Shown here: piece after piece, positions 19,051 through 27,652 of the stretch
How positions within the stretch are numbered: the first letter of the stretch is position 1
How the letters are laid out: every line of letters begins with the position of its first letter
NCBI RefSeq assembly: GCF_002216685.1
Contig: NZ_CP022352.1
Location: 496,001 to 560,000, forward strand
Direction of reading: 5' to 3'
Source: Vibrio tarriae
Lineage (GTDB): Bacteria > Pseudomonadota > Gammaproteobacteria > Enterobacterales > Vibrionaceae
DNA: 64,000 nt
Position numbers and translations under genes: made by a program
Notes under the pieces: model-generated
What the model was told of the DNA's origin: nothing
Databases searched by the model: none
The model's input: only the letters and a program-made list of their open reading frames with translations

Positions 19051-20268
19051 ATGAAAAGAGAACAAACGATAGAGAATCTCTACCAGCTTGCACAACTTAC
19101 CCAACAAGTGCAGGCCGATCGTATTGAGATTGTATTAGAGGAACGCCGTGATGAGCATTTTCCTCCAATGTCTAAAGCCCTTATGGAAACTCGCTCTGGC
19201 TTAACACGTCGCAAGCTTGATGAAGCTATCGCTAAGATGGAAGAAGCGGGACATCAATTTACTAAAAATAACGCGAATCACTACTCTATCTCTCTTTCTG
19301 AAGCGCATATGTTGATGGATGCCGCTGGCGTGCCTAAATTCCATGAGCGCAAAAAAAATAATGAGAATAAACCGTGGATCATCAACGTGCAGAACCAAAA
19401 GGGTGGTACGGGGAAATCAATGACCGCGGTACACCTTGCCGCTTGTTTAGCGCTCAATTTGGATAAGCGTTACCGCATCTGCTTGATTGACTTAGACCCA
19501 CAAGGTTCATTGCGCCTATTTTTGAATCCACAAATCAGTCTGGCTGAGCATACGAATATCTATTCCGCGGTTGATATCATGCTGGATAATGTGCCAGATG
19601 GGGTGCAAGTGGACACTGAGTTTTTGCGCAAAAACGTGATGTTGCCAACTCAATATCCGAATTTGAAAACCATTTCTGCGTTTCCTGAAGATGCGATGTT
19701 TAACGCAGAGGCGTGGCAATATCTCTCACAAAATCAATCACTAGATATTGTTCGCTTACTCAAAGAGAAGCTGATCGATAAAATTGCCAGCGATTTTGAC
19801 ATCATCATGATTGATACTGGTCCACACGTTGATCCACTGGTATGGAACGCGATGTATGCCTCGAATGCCTTGCTGATCCCTTGTGCGGCGAAGCGACTGG
19901 ACTGGGCTTCTACGGTCAATTTCTTCCAACATTTGCCCACGGTGTACGAGATGTTCCCTGAAGATTGGAAAGGGCTCGAATTTGTACGCCTGATGCCAAC
20001 CATGTTTGAGGATGACAACAAGAAGCAGGTGTCGGTACTGACCGAAATGAATTATTTGTTGGGCGATCAAGTCATGATGGCGACCATCCCACGCAGCCGC
20101 GCGTTTGAAACCTGTGCGGATACTTACAGTACCGTCTTTGATTTGACCGTTAACGATTTCGAGGGCGGTAAAAAAACGCTGGCGACCGCGCAGGATGCGG
20201 TACAAAAAAGTGCGTTAGAGATTGAGCGCGTACTTCATTCATATTGGTCTTCACTGAATCAGGGGTAA
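19051..20268 (+). CDS. parA: ParA2, chromosome 2 partition ATPase
   Basis: I place the start at the ATG at 19051 (MKREQTIENLYQLAQLTQQV), with GGA eight bases upstream; an in-frame TTG at 19045 is the alternative. The protein is about 405 aa, a type Ia (P1/F plasmid-like) ParA with an N-terminal DNA-binding HTH region of about 100 residues. The deviant Walker A is QNQKGGTGKSMTAVHLA, the A-prime motif is LIDLDPQGSL and Walker B is IIMIDTGPHVDPL. It segregates the chromosome 2 origin by polymerising on DNA and interacting with ParB2-parS2. Together with parB it forms an operon. From memory it corresponds to VCA1114. Confidence 0.95.
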   Translation: MKREQTIENLYQLAQLTQQVQADRIEIVLEERRDEHFPPMSKALMETRSGLTRRKLDEAIAKMEEAGHQFTKNNANHYSISLSEAHMLMDAAGVPKFHERKKNNENKPWIINVQNQKGGTGKSMTAVHLAACLALNLDKRYRICLIDLDPQGSLRLFLNPQISLAEHTNIYSAVDIMLDNVPDGVQVDTEFLRKNVMLPTQYPNLKTISAFPEDAMFNAEAWQYLSQNQSLDIVRLLKEKLIDKIASDFDIIMIDTGPHVDPLVWNAMYASNALLIPCAAKRLDWASTVNFFQHLPTVYEMFPEDWKGLEFVRLMPTMFEDDNKKQVSVLTEMNYLLGDQVMMATIPRSRAFETCADTYSTVFDLTVNDFEGGKKTLATAQDAVQKSALEIERVLHSYWSSLNQG

Positions 20269-20275
20269 GTAACTT

Positions 20276-21247
20276 ATGGCAATTAAAACTTCTGAACTGA
20301 ACGCAAAGCTGTTTGGAAAGGCGGATAAGCGCCGTGCAACGACGCCTGCAGAAGCGCAATCTGCGGTGAAAGCGCAAGCACAGATGATTGAGTTGGCTGT
20401 AGCGGGTGAAGAGGTAGTGACCTTTGAACTAATGCGAATTCCGGCTGATGAAGTCGCGGAAAAAACCGTGGTGTTTGCTCAAAATGCCCGTGAACAGGCG
20501 TTTTTAACCGAACATGCCTTGGCTGATGTTCTGACCACATTGCGTGAGCGTGGACAGCAATACCCAGCCGTTGGCCGTAAAACCGCAGATGGCAAAATCG
20601 AAGTGCTCGATGGTAGCCGTCGTCGCATGTCTTGTATCTTGGCGGGCAAAGAGTTTTTGGTGTATGTGGCTGAAAATATCAATGCTGAGCACGCTAAGTT
20701 TTTGTCTGATGTCGCGAATGCGCATAAACCTCTTTCTCTGTATGAGAAAGGTAAAGAGATGCAAGCCAAGCTCGATAGTGGTGAAGCGGAAGACCAAAAA
20801 GCGCTTGCCAAAATGTTCCAGTGCAGTGAGGCATTGGTCAGTGGTGCCTTAAAAGCCGCCGCTTTACCGCTAGAGCTTTTGCAGGCGTATCCGAGTGTTG
20901 TCGAGCTGGGCCGCCCTACTATCGTTAAATTACATAAACAGTTTAACGAGTTGAATGAGGCTCAGCGTGAGCAATTATTAGCGAAATGCCATCAAGAAAA
21001 TGGTTTCGTGTGGCAGCAATCTCAAGCTCAAGGTGTGGCGCGTATTACCAAAGAAGTCACGGAAACTATCGAAAGCTGGATTCAAGATGTGTTACCTCCT
21101 AAGCGCACCGAAACACCGAAGGTGGAGCTCATCAAAGGCCGCGCCAGCTATGCTCGTAAAGGCAATAATTTGGTGCTGAATTTGAAGAAAATTGATGATG
21201 AGCTGATGCAAGATATTCTTGATTTTGTGCAGCGTAAGCTAAACTGA
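20276..21247 (+). CDS. parB: ParB2, chromosome 2 centromere-binding protein
   Basis: A 323-aa ParB of the plasmid-like type. The ParB/Srx N-terminal domain (about residues 50-150) includes VGRKTADGKIEVLDGSRRRM, the CTP-binding and sliding-clamp region. An HTH follows (KALAKMFQCSEALVSGALKA), then a C-terminal dimerisation domain. It binds parS2 sites, four of which lie in this window. It is seven bases downstream of parA and preceded by AGGGG. A strong bidirectional terminator follows. Confidence 0.95.
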   Translation: MAIKTSELNAKLFGKADKRRATTPAEAQSAVKAQAQMIELAVAGEEVVTFELMRIPADEVAEKTVVFAQNAREQAFLTEHALADVLTTLRERGQQYPAVGRKTADGKIEVLDGSRRRMSCILAGKEFLVYVAENINAEHAKFLSDVANAHKPLSLYEKGKEMQAKLDSGEAEDQKALAKMFQCSEALVSGALKAAALPLELLQAYPSVVELGRPTIVKLHKQFNELNEAQREQLLAKCHQENGFVWQQSQAQGVARITKEVTETIESWIQDVLPPKRTETPKVELIKGRASYARKGNNLVLNLKKIDDELMQDILDFVQRKLN

Positions 21248-21260
21248 GTCAACTCAAATA

Positions 21261-21286
21261 ACAAAGCCCGCTGATGCGGGCTTTGT
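21261..21286. terminator. Bidirectional terminator between parB and the potD-like gene
   Basis: ACAAAGCCCGC-TGAT-GCGGGCTTTGT is a perfect 11-bp stem flanked by A- and T-containing stretches, between two converging genes. Confidence 0.88.
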
Positions 21287-21306
21287 GCGTTTTAGGGGCC
21301 TTAGCC

Positions 21307-22338
21307 TTATTGGTTTCTTAGGCGCTGCCAGTACTTCTCATAAATCGCCAGCGTCTCTGGGCCGACATCGTTGATGAACTCGCCTTTTTTCATATCTTCA
21401 TCCGATGGGAAGATAGTCGGGTTATCACGCAGTTCTGCCGGTAGCAGCGCTCGGCCGCCTTTGGTTGCTGAGGCATAACCTAAGCTTTGTACAATCTCAG
21501 CTTGGTTTTCTGGTTGGTACATAAAGTTAATAAACTTGTGCGCCAACGGAATGTTCTTGCTGCCTGAAGGAATGGTGAAGTTATCCATCCACAGTACAGC
21601 GCCTTCTTCTGGCATAACGAATTTCAGCTCAGGCATTTCCACTTGGCCTTGGTAAGCGTTGCCGTTCCACTGCATGCCCAGTGTGGCTTCGCCAGAAACG
21701 TAAGGCACGTGTGGTGCATCTGAGTTATACAGCAATACGTTTTTCTTCAGTGCCACCAGAGATTCGTACGCTTTCTTGATTTCCTCTTCATTTTTGGTGT
21801 TGATGCTAAAGCCGTTAAGCTTTAGAGCCATACCAAACACGTCGCGGATATCGTCAATCAGCATGACTTGTTGTTCGTATTGCTTATCCCATAGATCTGC
21901 CCATTTTGTGATGCCGTTAGGCAGGGTCGACGAGTTGTAGTACAGACCCGTAATCCCCCAAATGTAAGGGAGTGAGAATTTGTTTTGAGGATCGTGCGCC
22001 AGTCCTAATACGGTTGGCATTGCATCTTTCATGTTCGGGATTTGGTTATGATCGATTTCTGCCAGTAGCCCTTCACGGCCCATCTTTTCGATAAAATAAG
22101 CGGACGCAAACACGACATCGTAACCAGTGCCTTTCAGAAGTTTGAGTTTGGTATACATTGACTCATTATTCTCAAAGGTTGAATAGTTAATAGTAACGCC
22201 TTCTTGTTGTTCAAAAGCTTTCAGCGACTTCTCTGGCAGATAGCCACCCCACGCATACACGTTTAGGGTTTGCTCTGCATAAACCTGAGAAGAGGCAACG
22301 ACTGCAGAAAGTACCAATCCTTTAATGAAAGTTTTCAT
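21307..22338 (-). CDS. potD: Spermidine/putrescine-type periplasmic binding protein (PotD paralogue)
   Basis: A 343-aa periplasmic protein. The signal peptide is MKTFIKGLVLSAVVASSQVYA, with cleavage at YA-EQ. The mature domain begins LNVYAWGGYLPEKSLKAFEQ, the hallmark PotD/PotF start, and has the polyamine-site aromatic and acidic residues of the family (for example ALGMQ/TLGMQWNGNAY and VLWMDNFTIPSGS). It stands alone without potABC genes, so it would feed a transporter or a sensor encoded elsewhere. The ligand could be norspermidine, spermidine or putrescine. Confidence 0.88.
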   Translation of the reverse strand: MKTFIKGLVLSAVVASSQVYAEQTLNVYAWGGYLPEKSLKAFEQQEGVTINYSTFENNESMYTKLKLLKGTGYDVVFASAYFIEKMGREGLLAEIDHNQIPNMKDAMPTVLGLAHDPQNKFSLPYIWGITGLYYNSSTLPNGITKWADLWDKQYEQQVMLIDDIRDVFGMALKLNGFSINTKNEEEIKKAYESLVALKKNVLLYNSDAPHVPYVSGEATLGMQWNGNAYQGQVEMPELKFVMPEEGAVLWMDNFTIPSGSKNIPLAHKFINFMYQPENQAEIVQSLGYASATKGGRALLPAELRDNPTIFPSDEDMKKGEFINDVGPETLAIYEKYWQRLRNQ

Positions 22339-22558
22339 TGCATTTTGATTCCTTTTTAGCCCAGCCCAATGCCGGGGTTAGAGTGCATAATTAGTGAATT
22401 TTTTGCTGTGATAAAGCAAATATAATTTGTCGTTAAGAAAAAATATTTTAGCCTTCTGTTAACAAATGTTTCCTCTTTCTTACGATGCCTTTCAAGGCGT
22501 TACAGCGATCGGTTGGGCTTGTGCTAACATGACGCATCATTTTTGAATATCGCTCGTT

Positions 22559-24607
22559 ATGACTCAGCCAATCACCTATTTATTGCAACTTCAGCAGCTC
22601 GCCAAGCAAGGACAGACTCGCTTTGGCTGTTGGCTGCGTGGTGATGCACAGTGGCAGCATCACTTATTGAAAACACTTGTTCCGCACTTTGCCGAACAAC
22701 CGATATTGATGTTAGGACAAACTGAGCTAGAGGGTGTGACTTGTGTCGACTATCGCCAAGGTCAGCAATGGTTAGGGCGAGAATGCCAACTTCTGATCGT
22801 AGATTTAACGCAAGGTTGGGATGCCAATAGCTTTAATGCGGTGCTGGGTACCTTGGTGGGCGGTGGATTACTGTTGGTGGTTGGCGAACCGACGACCCTC
22901 AACCATTGTGCACGAGTCTGGCTAGAGCGCGCTTGTCATCGCTTGCTTGTGATTACGCCACAAACGGTCCCGGCTTTACCCCATTCGGCTTCGGTTACGC
23001 GAACGAATACCGAACAAATTTATACCGAACAAACTTATACCGAACAGAAAGTGGCGATCGACAGCATCATTAAAGTCGTGACTGGGCATCGCAAGCGTCC
23101 TTTAGTGCTGACTGCGGATCGCGGGCGTGGAAAAACCAGCGCACTGGGATTGGCGGCCGCAGAGCTGATGTCATCGCGCTCTATTCATATTGTGGTGACT
23201 GCGCCTACTTTGGCTGCCGTGGAGCCGCTGTTTGCGCATGCTCAGCGCATATTACCGCAAGCCCATCGCCAGCGCGGTGAGGTGCAAACGGAACAGTCAA
23301 GCTTACGATTTATGGCTCCGGATGAGCTACTGCGCACTCAACCTGAGTGTGATTTATTGTTGGTTGATGAAGCCGCTGCGCTGCCGTTGCCATTTTTAAA
23401 ACGTTTTGTGGAGCGCTATCACCGCGCAGTATTTTCTTCGACCATTCATGGCTACGAAGGGTGTGGGCGCGGTTTTTCTCTGAAATTTCAGAGTTGGTTG
23501 CAAGTACAGCGTCCGCAGATGCGTTCACTGCATCTTGAGCAGCCGATCCGCTGGGCGGCGGGAGATGCGCTGGAACAGTGGCAAAATCAGGTATTTCTTC
23601 TACAAAGTGAGTTGCCTGAAGTTGCCCTGGGGCAGGCGAGAGAGCCACTGTCTTTTTCTTTATTCAGTCAGCCTGAGTGTGTTGAGCAACCTGAACGGTT
23701 AGCACAAGTGTTTGCACTTTTGGTCAATGCGCATTATCAAACCTCGCCTAACGATCTCTTTGCTTTACTGCAAGATGAAGCGATGATGTTGTTCGTCGCT
23801 TATCAAGGAGAGGTGTGCGTCGGTTGCGTTTTGGCGGTCCGTGAAGGGGAGTTAGATGCGCCAATGATTGAGGCGATTCAACTTGGAACGCGGCGTCCGA
23901 AAGGGCATTTAACGCCCGTGACTTTGGCGAATCAATTAGGAATTAGCCAAGCGGCGCGCCAATCTTGCTGGCGAATATTACGCATTGCCGTCCATCCCGA
24001 CTGCCAACGCCAAGGTATGGGTAGCCAATTGTTGACCCATTTTATTGCGCAGCATCACGCGGATTATTACGCCACCAGCTTCGGGGTGAGTGAAGATTTG
24101 TTGCCATTTTGGCTAGCTAACCACTTCGTACCAATAAAACTCGGTTCACATCGAGATCAGGCGAGTGGTTGTTACTCTCTCTTGATGGTGCGCGGAGAGC
24201 ATCTCGATTGGTTGGAGCAAGCCAAAGAGCAGTTTAGTGCACATTGGATTTTTGAACTCAGTGATTCTCTGCAAGCGTTGGAGCCACAAATCATCCAACA
24301 GCTTTTACCTAGCACTGTCGCCTTGCCTCAACCTCAGATCCCTTTGGATTTGATCGAGCGTTACGCGCGAGGTGGAGCAAATTACGAAAGCGTGGCGGTG
24401 TGGCTTTATGCTTGGCTACTGGCAACGGCTCCATCACTAGAGAGCCTATCCCCTTTGTTGATCAGTAAAATTCTGCAGCGTAAAAGTTGGGTGGCCTGTG
24501 CCGAGCAGTTTCAGTTAAGTGGGAAGCGGCAAGTCGAGCAAGCGGTGCGAACGGAAATCTTGGCTTTGCTAGCGAATTTACAGTGTAAATATACTCTTCC
24601 TATTTGA
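22559..24607 (+). CDS. tmcA: tRNA(Met) cytidine acetyltransferase
   Basis: A 682-aa TmcA, which makes N4-acetylcytidine at the wobble position of elongator tRNA-Met using acetyl-CoA and ATP/GTP. Domains in order: DUF1726-like N terminus, a helicase-like ATPase with Walker A (LTADRGRGKTSALGLAAAEL, near 180) and a Walker B DEAA box (LLLVDEAAALPL), a GNAT domain (WRILRIAVHPDCQRQGMGSQ, near 480) and a C-terminal tRNA-binding domain. A short tandem repeat (TEQIY-TEQTY-TEQK) sits in the linker before Walker A. A parS2 site is embedded in the last codons. The gene is divergent from the potD-like gene. Confidence 0.95.
   Translation: MTQPITYLLQLQQLAKQGQTRFGCWLRGDAQWQHHLLKTLVPHFAEQPILMLGQTELEGVTCVDYRQGQQWLGRECQLLIVDLTQGWDANSFNAVLGTLVGGGLLLVVGEPTTLNHCARVWLERACHRLLVITPQTVPALPHSASVTRTNTEQIYTEQTYTEQKVAIDSIIKVVTGHRKRPLVLTADRGRGKTSALGLAAAELMSSRSIHIVVTAPTLAAVEPLFAHAQRILPQAHRQRGEVQTEQSSLRFMAPDELLRTQPECDLLLVDEAAALPLPFLKRFVERYHRAVFSSTIHGYEGCGRGFSLKFQSWLQVQRPQMRSLHLEQPIRWAAGDALEQWQNQVFLLQSELPEVALGQAREPLSFSLFSQPECVEQPERLAQVFALLVNAHYQTSPNDLFALLQDEAMMLFVAYQGEVCVGCVLAVREGELDAPMIEAIQLGTRRPKGHLTPVTLANQLGISQAARQSCWRILRIAVHPDCQRQGMGSQLLTHFIAQHHADYYATSFGVSEDLLPFWLANHFVPIKLGSHRDQASGCYSLLMVRGEHLDWLEQAKEQFSAHWIFELSDSLQALEPQIIQQLLPSTVALPQPQIPLDLIERYARGGANYESVAVWLYAWLLATAPSLESLSPLLISKILQRKSWVACAEQFQLSGKRQVEQAVRTEILALLANLQCKYTLPI
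23009..23050 (+). repeat. 15-bp tandem repeat inside tmcA
   Basis: Units starting ACCGAACA at 23009, 23024 and 23039 repeat with a 15-base period, encoding TEQIY, TEQTY and TEQK. The period is a multiple of three, so gain or loss of units would keep the frame. It lies in the linker between the N-terminal domain and the ATPase. Confidence 0.85.
24577..24589. other. parS2 centromere site inside tmcA
   Basis: TTTACAGTGTAAA is a perfect parS2 core within the tmcA coding sequence, reading as the codons for L-Q-C-K near the C terminus. It lies about 6 kb from the origin on the parAB side. Confidence 0.87.
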
Positions 24608-24720
24608 CGTTGTGGCGGTGCTGGCTAGGTGGGTTTGCCTCAAGCATCGAGTTTGTCTCTGCTCATCAGGATGAACGCACTGGCTGGCGAGCTGACACTT
24701 TAAGTCGTTTCGGTATATTA
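24605..24720. repeat. Degenerate ERIC-like intergenic repeat, copy 1
   Basis: After the tmcA stop, the stretch with TTGTGGCGGTGCTGGCTA aligns over its whole length of about 115 bases with a second copy at 31215-31327. The layout (GCGGTG-TGGCTA core, CCCCA-like middle and GTATATTA end) resembles the ERIC/IRU family of imperfect palindromes that is common in Vibrio. It has no coding capacity. Confidence 0.55.
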
Positions 24721-24733
24721 AGGGATTCTTAAG
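24717..24733. promoter_or_regulatory. PmrA/QseB-like box upstream of the lipid-enzyme operon
   Basis: ATTAAG-GGATT-CTTAAG is a direct repeat of TTAAG with an 11-base period, about 48 bases before the first ATG of the operon. It has the same architecture as the box upstream of eptA (33174-33190). The operon encodes an OmpR-type regulator of the PmrA/QseB subfamily, a family that binds CTTAA-N6-CTTAA-like repeats. Binding is inferred. Confidence 0.55.
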
Positions 24734-24780
24734 TTAGGTGGATTACTTTTGACTTACAGAGTAAGCAAAGGGAAACACCA

Positions 24781-25383
24781 ATGAAACCTCTACCTTGTCT
24801 AGCCGATTTGACACTGGAAGTCATTACACCCACGCATCCACGTTGGAATGAGGCGATCAAACTGGTTGATGAGCGCTATCAGCAAGCGTTTGATGCCCAC
24901 CTCACCGCTTATATGCCTGCTTATTTAGCGCTACTTGATAAACAGGTCATGAAGTCTGTTTGTGGATACCGGATTGCAGAGCAAGAGCCGCTGTTTCTTG
25001 AGCAATATCTGGATGAGCCTGCCGATCGTCTTCTTGCACAACGTTTTGCATGTTCCATTCCTCGTGGCAAGTTGATTGAATTTGGCCATCTTGCTTCTTT
25101 TGGTCGCGGGCTTTCAGCGTTTCACTTTCGTTTGATGGCACAGCAGTTGGTCGCCATGGGGTTTGAGTGGTGCATTTTTACTGCAACCGATCCTCTGCAT
25201 GCCCTGATGCGTCGTTTTGGCCTGCAACCCACCTTAATTGCTCAAGCTTCTCCAGCTCGTATTCCCAATGCCTCTCAAATCTGGGGAACTTATTATCAGC
25301 ACCGTCCGCGTATTTTGGCGGGCAATTTAGTACATGGTTGCACCCATCTCAATCAATTACACCTTAATCAAAAGCAAGCGTGA
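24781..25383 (+). CDS. Thermostable hemolysin family protein, GNAT/LuxI-like
   Basis: A 200-aa protein of the Vibrio thermostable hemolysin (delta-VPH) family. The central sequence RGKLIEFGHLASFGRG (residues 95-110), followed by a helix (FHFRLMAQQLVAMGFEWCIF) and an R-RFGL element, is laid out like LuxI-type acyl-homoserine-lactone synthases and GNAT acyltransferases (E-x-GRLA, then a helix and a beta strand). There is no signal peptide. I therefore think the family may be an acyl- or acetyl-transferase rather than a toxin; hemolysis by relatives could come from a lipid product. It is the first gene of an operon with an acyl-AMP ligase and a di-iron protein. Confidence 0.75.
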   Translation: MKPLPCLADLTLEVITPTHPRWNEAIKLVDERYQQAFDAHLTAYMPAYLALLDKQVMKSVCGYRIAEQEPLFLEQYLDEPADRLLAQRFACSIPRGKLIEFGHLASFGRGLSAFHFRLMAQQLVAMGFEWCIFTATDPLHALMRRFGLQPTLIAQASPARIPNASQIWGTYYQHRPRILAGNLVHGCTHLNQLHLNQKQA

Positions 25384-25393
25384 GTAGTGAAAG

Positions 25394-26917
25394 ATGAATC
25401 GAATTCTCGCTGCGCTGCAGCAGCATGCCTTGCACCAACCGCAGAAAATGGCTTTTGTTGGCCATAACTCTCAGCAAGAGAGGATTGCTCTCAATTATTC
25501 TCAACTGTTAGAGCGAGTCGAGCTGATCGCCAATCAGCTGCAGCGGTTATCCGCAAACTGCATCGCACTACGTGCACAAAACAGTGTCGACTGGGTTGCG
25601 CTCGATTTAGCCGCGATGTGGTCACACATCGTTATGGTTCCTGTCCCGACCTTTTTTACATCAGAACAAGTCGCTCATTTACTGAATGAGGCGAATGTCG
25701 AACTCTGTCTTGGTGATTGGCCTGAGTTGGGTTCGCCTTCACTGACAGTCGGTGGCTTTGACGCTTGGCACTATCAGGGCAATAAACCGAGCAATAGACC
25801 CAATCGCGTTTTGGCGGGTACACAAAAAATCACGTTCACCTCTGGCTCAACAGGCACTCCGAAAGGGGTTTGTTTGAGTGAAGAGAATCTAGAGAGCGTT
25901 ACGCTGGCGATCGCAGAGCAGATGAGCGCGCAAGTTGAGCAGCATTTGGTGATGTTGCCGCTCGCCACGCTGCTGGAAAATATCACAGGAATTTACGTGC
26001 CTTTGCTGCTCGGGGTAACTTCAAGCGTACTGTTTGGTGAAGCGGTGGGGCTGTCTGGCTCTAGTCAATTTTCTCCCACTCAGTTTGTCAACGCATTGAG
26101 CGTTTATCAGCCATCCAGTTTGGTTCTTACCCCAGCGTTATTGATGGCGCTGATTCAGGTGGTGAAACAGGCTCCCGAGTTGGCGAAGTCACTGCAATGG
26201 GTGGCGGTCGGGGGGGCGCGTGTTGCGGCTGAACTTATCCATAGCGCACGAGCTCTGGGCATTCCTGCTTATGAAGGCTATGGACTTTCTGAATGCGCCT
26301 CGGTGGTTAGCATGAATACGCCGCAACATGACCAGCCCGGTAGTTGTGGCAAGCCGCTGAGCCATCTACAAATCCAATTGGCTGAAGATGGTGAATTGTG
26401 GGTTCGTGGCAATAGTGCGCTGGGTTATATCGGCGAGCCATTGACCGACGAATGGCTTGCCACGGGTGATCTGGCGACACTCGATGAGCAGGGATTTCTT
26501 TGTATCGTAGGGCGCAAAAAAAATCTCATCATTACTCCCTTTGGGCGCAACATCGCACCGGAATGGATTGAGTCTCAAGCGCAAGTTTGGTTACCGCAAT
26601 GTCGTTTCGTGGTGGTCGGCGATGATGAGGTGGGGTTAGTGGCTGTGATTGATCGCCTAATGCCCGATCTAGAGCAACGTGTGCAACAAATAAATCGTCA
26701 GTTACCCGACTACGCACAGATCCAACAACTGCTTTTCGTCAATCAACCGAGTACATGGCAGGCTTGGTTGACGGCCAATGGCCGACCCAAGCGAGCGTTG
26801 ATTGAGAACGCGCAGCACACTTTTCGTCGAGTGCGTAATGCGCCCGACCTCAATTGGCAATACCTGTATCCCCTTCCGGCAAGAAGTGGTAGCGGTATTG
26901 GCGACATTTCACGGTAA
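25394..26917 (+). CDS. AMP-binding acyl-CoA/acyl-acid synthetase family protein
   Basis: A 507-aa adenylate-forming enzyme (ANL superfamily) that should activate a carboxylic acid, probably a fatty acid, as an acyl-AMP. The core motifs are present: A3 ITFTSGSTGTPKGVCLS, A5 YEGYGLSECASVVSMN, A7 WLATGDLATLDEQGFLCIVG with RKKNLIITPFGRNIAPEWIE, and a C-terminal lysine in TANGRPKRALI. It is shorter than long-chain acyl-CoA synthetases such as FadD (about 560 aa). No acyl carrier protein is encoded nearby, so the acceptor is CoA, a host ACP or the neighbouring GNAT-like protein. It starts 11 bases after the previous stop. Confidence 0.88.
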   Translation: MNRILAALQQHALHQPQKMAFVGHNSQQERIALNYSQLLERVELIANQLQRLSANCIALRAQNSVDWVALDLAAMWSHIVMVPVPTFFTSEQVAHLLNEANVELCLGDWPELGSPSLTVGGFDAWHYQGNKPSNRPNRVLAGTQKITFTSGSTGTPKGVCLSEENLESVTLAIAEQMSAQVEQHLVMLPLATLLENITGIYVPLLLGVTSSVLFGEAVGLSGSSQFSPTQFVNALSVYQPSSLVLTPALLMALIQVVKQAPELAKSLQWVAVGGARVAAELIHSARALGIPAYEGYGLSECASVVSMNTPQHDQPGSCGKPLSHLQIQLAEDGELWVRGNSALGYIGEPLTDEWLATGDLATLDEQGFLCIVGRKKNLIITPFGRNIAPEWIESQAQVWLPQCRFVVVGDDEVGLVAVIDRLMPDLEQRVQQINRQLPDYAQIQQLLFVNQPSTWQAWLTANGRPKRALIENAQHTFRRVRNAPDLNWQYLYPLPARSGSGIGDISR

Positions 26918-26959
26918 GTCGTTCGGGCCTCTTTGAGGCTCACGATGAGGAGAACTCTC

Positions 26960-27643
26960 ATGACAGGATTTTTTCAACGTTTACAAAAAGAGACGCAAGC
27001 GGCTCAGCAACAGATGTTACAAGCTCCAGTATTTGCAGCTTGTGCTCGCGGCGAGATCACGCTTGACATGTACCTAAGCTTTTTGACCCAAGCCTACCAT
27101 CACGTCAAACATACCGTACCACTGTTAATGGCGTGTGGGGGACGATTGAGTGATCGTTATGAGTGGGTGCGTATTGCCATTGCCGACTATATCGATGAGG
27201 AGAAAGGTCACCAAGAATGGATCCTCAATGATATTCGAGCTTGCGGTGGTGATGCTCAAGCAGTGCGAAATAACCAAGGGGTGGGTCAAGTCAGTACACC
27301 GATTGAATTGATGGTCGCTTATCTCTACCACCAGATTGATCGCGCCAATCCGCTCGCGTTGTTTGGTATGGTCTGGGTGCTCGAAGGGACGAGTGTTGGC
27401 GTGGGCGGCAACATAGCGTACTTGGTCAAACAGCAGCTCAATTTACCTGCTAAAGCCATGAGCTATCTCACCTCACACAGTGAACTGGATCAAGACCACA
27501 TTCGCTTCTTCGAATCCTTAATGGACAAAATTACCGTGGAAGAGGATCAGCAAGCGATTATCCACTCGGCGAATCAGGTGTTTTATCTGTATGGGCAGAT
27601 GTTGCGTGAATTGCTGCCCCAGACCCAGCAACAGGCAGCTTAG
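26960..27643 (+). CDS. Haem-oxygenase-like di-iron protein (TenA/PqqC fold, iron-containing redox enzyme)
   Basis: I place the start at the ATG at 26960 (MTGFFQRLQKETQAAQQQML), preceded by GAGGAGAAC, giving about 227 aa. It is an all-helical TenA/PqqC-fold protein. A full set of candidate metal ligands is visible: E81 and H84 (DEEKGHQEW), E142 (VLEGTS), and H173, D177 and H180 (SHSELDQDH), as in haem-oxygenase-like di-iron oxidases such as UndA. Those enzymes use O2 on fatty acids or amino acids. TenA thiaminase lacks this ligand set. It sits between the acyl-AMP ligase and an SDR, so an activated or free lipid is a plausible substrate. Confidence 0.8.
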   Translation: MTGFFQRLQKETQAAQQQMLQAPVFAACARGEITLDMYLSFLTQAYHHVKHTVPLLMACGGRLSDRYEWVRIAIADYIDEEKGHQEWILNDIRACGGDAQAVRNNQGVGQVSTPIELMVAYLYHQIDRANPLALFGMVWVLEGTSVGVGGNIAYLVKQQLNLPAKAMSYLTSHSELDQDHIRFFESLMDKITVEEDQQAIIHSANQVFYLYGQMLRELLPQTQQQAA

Positions 27644-27652
27644 GAGGCGTTT

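Noticed and set aside
18908..19093. 61-codon minus-strand frame overlapping the parA start
   Set aside because: It overlaps the parA promoter and N terminus, and its low-complexity composition and lack of a ribosome binding site argue against coding.
26866..26910. Resemblance of the 3' end of the AMP-ligase gene (GTAGCGGTATTGGCGAC) to the ERIC-like core
   Set aside because: The match covers fewer than 20 bases with mismatches and lies in a normal coding end; chance similarity is more likely.
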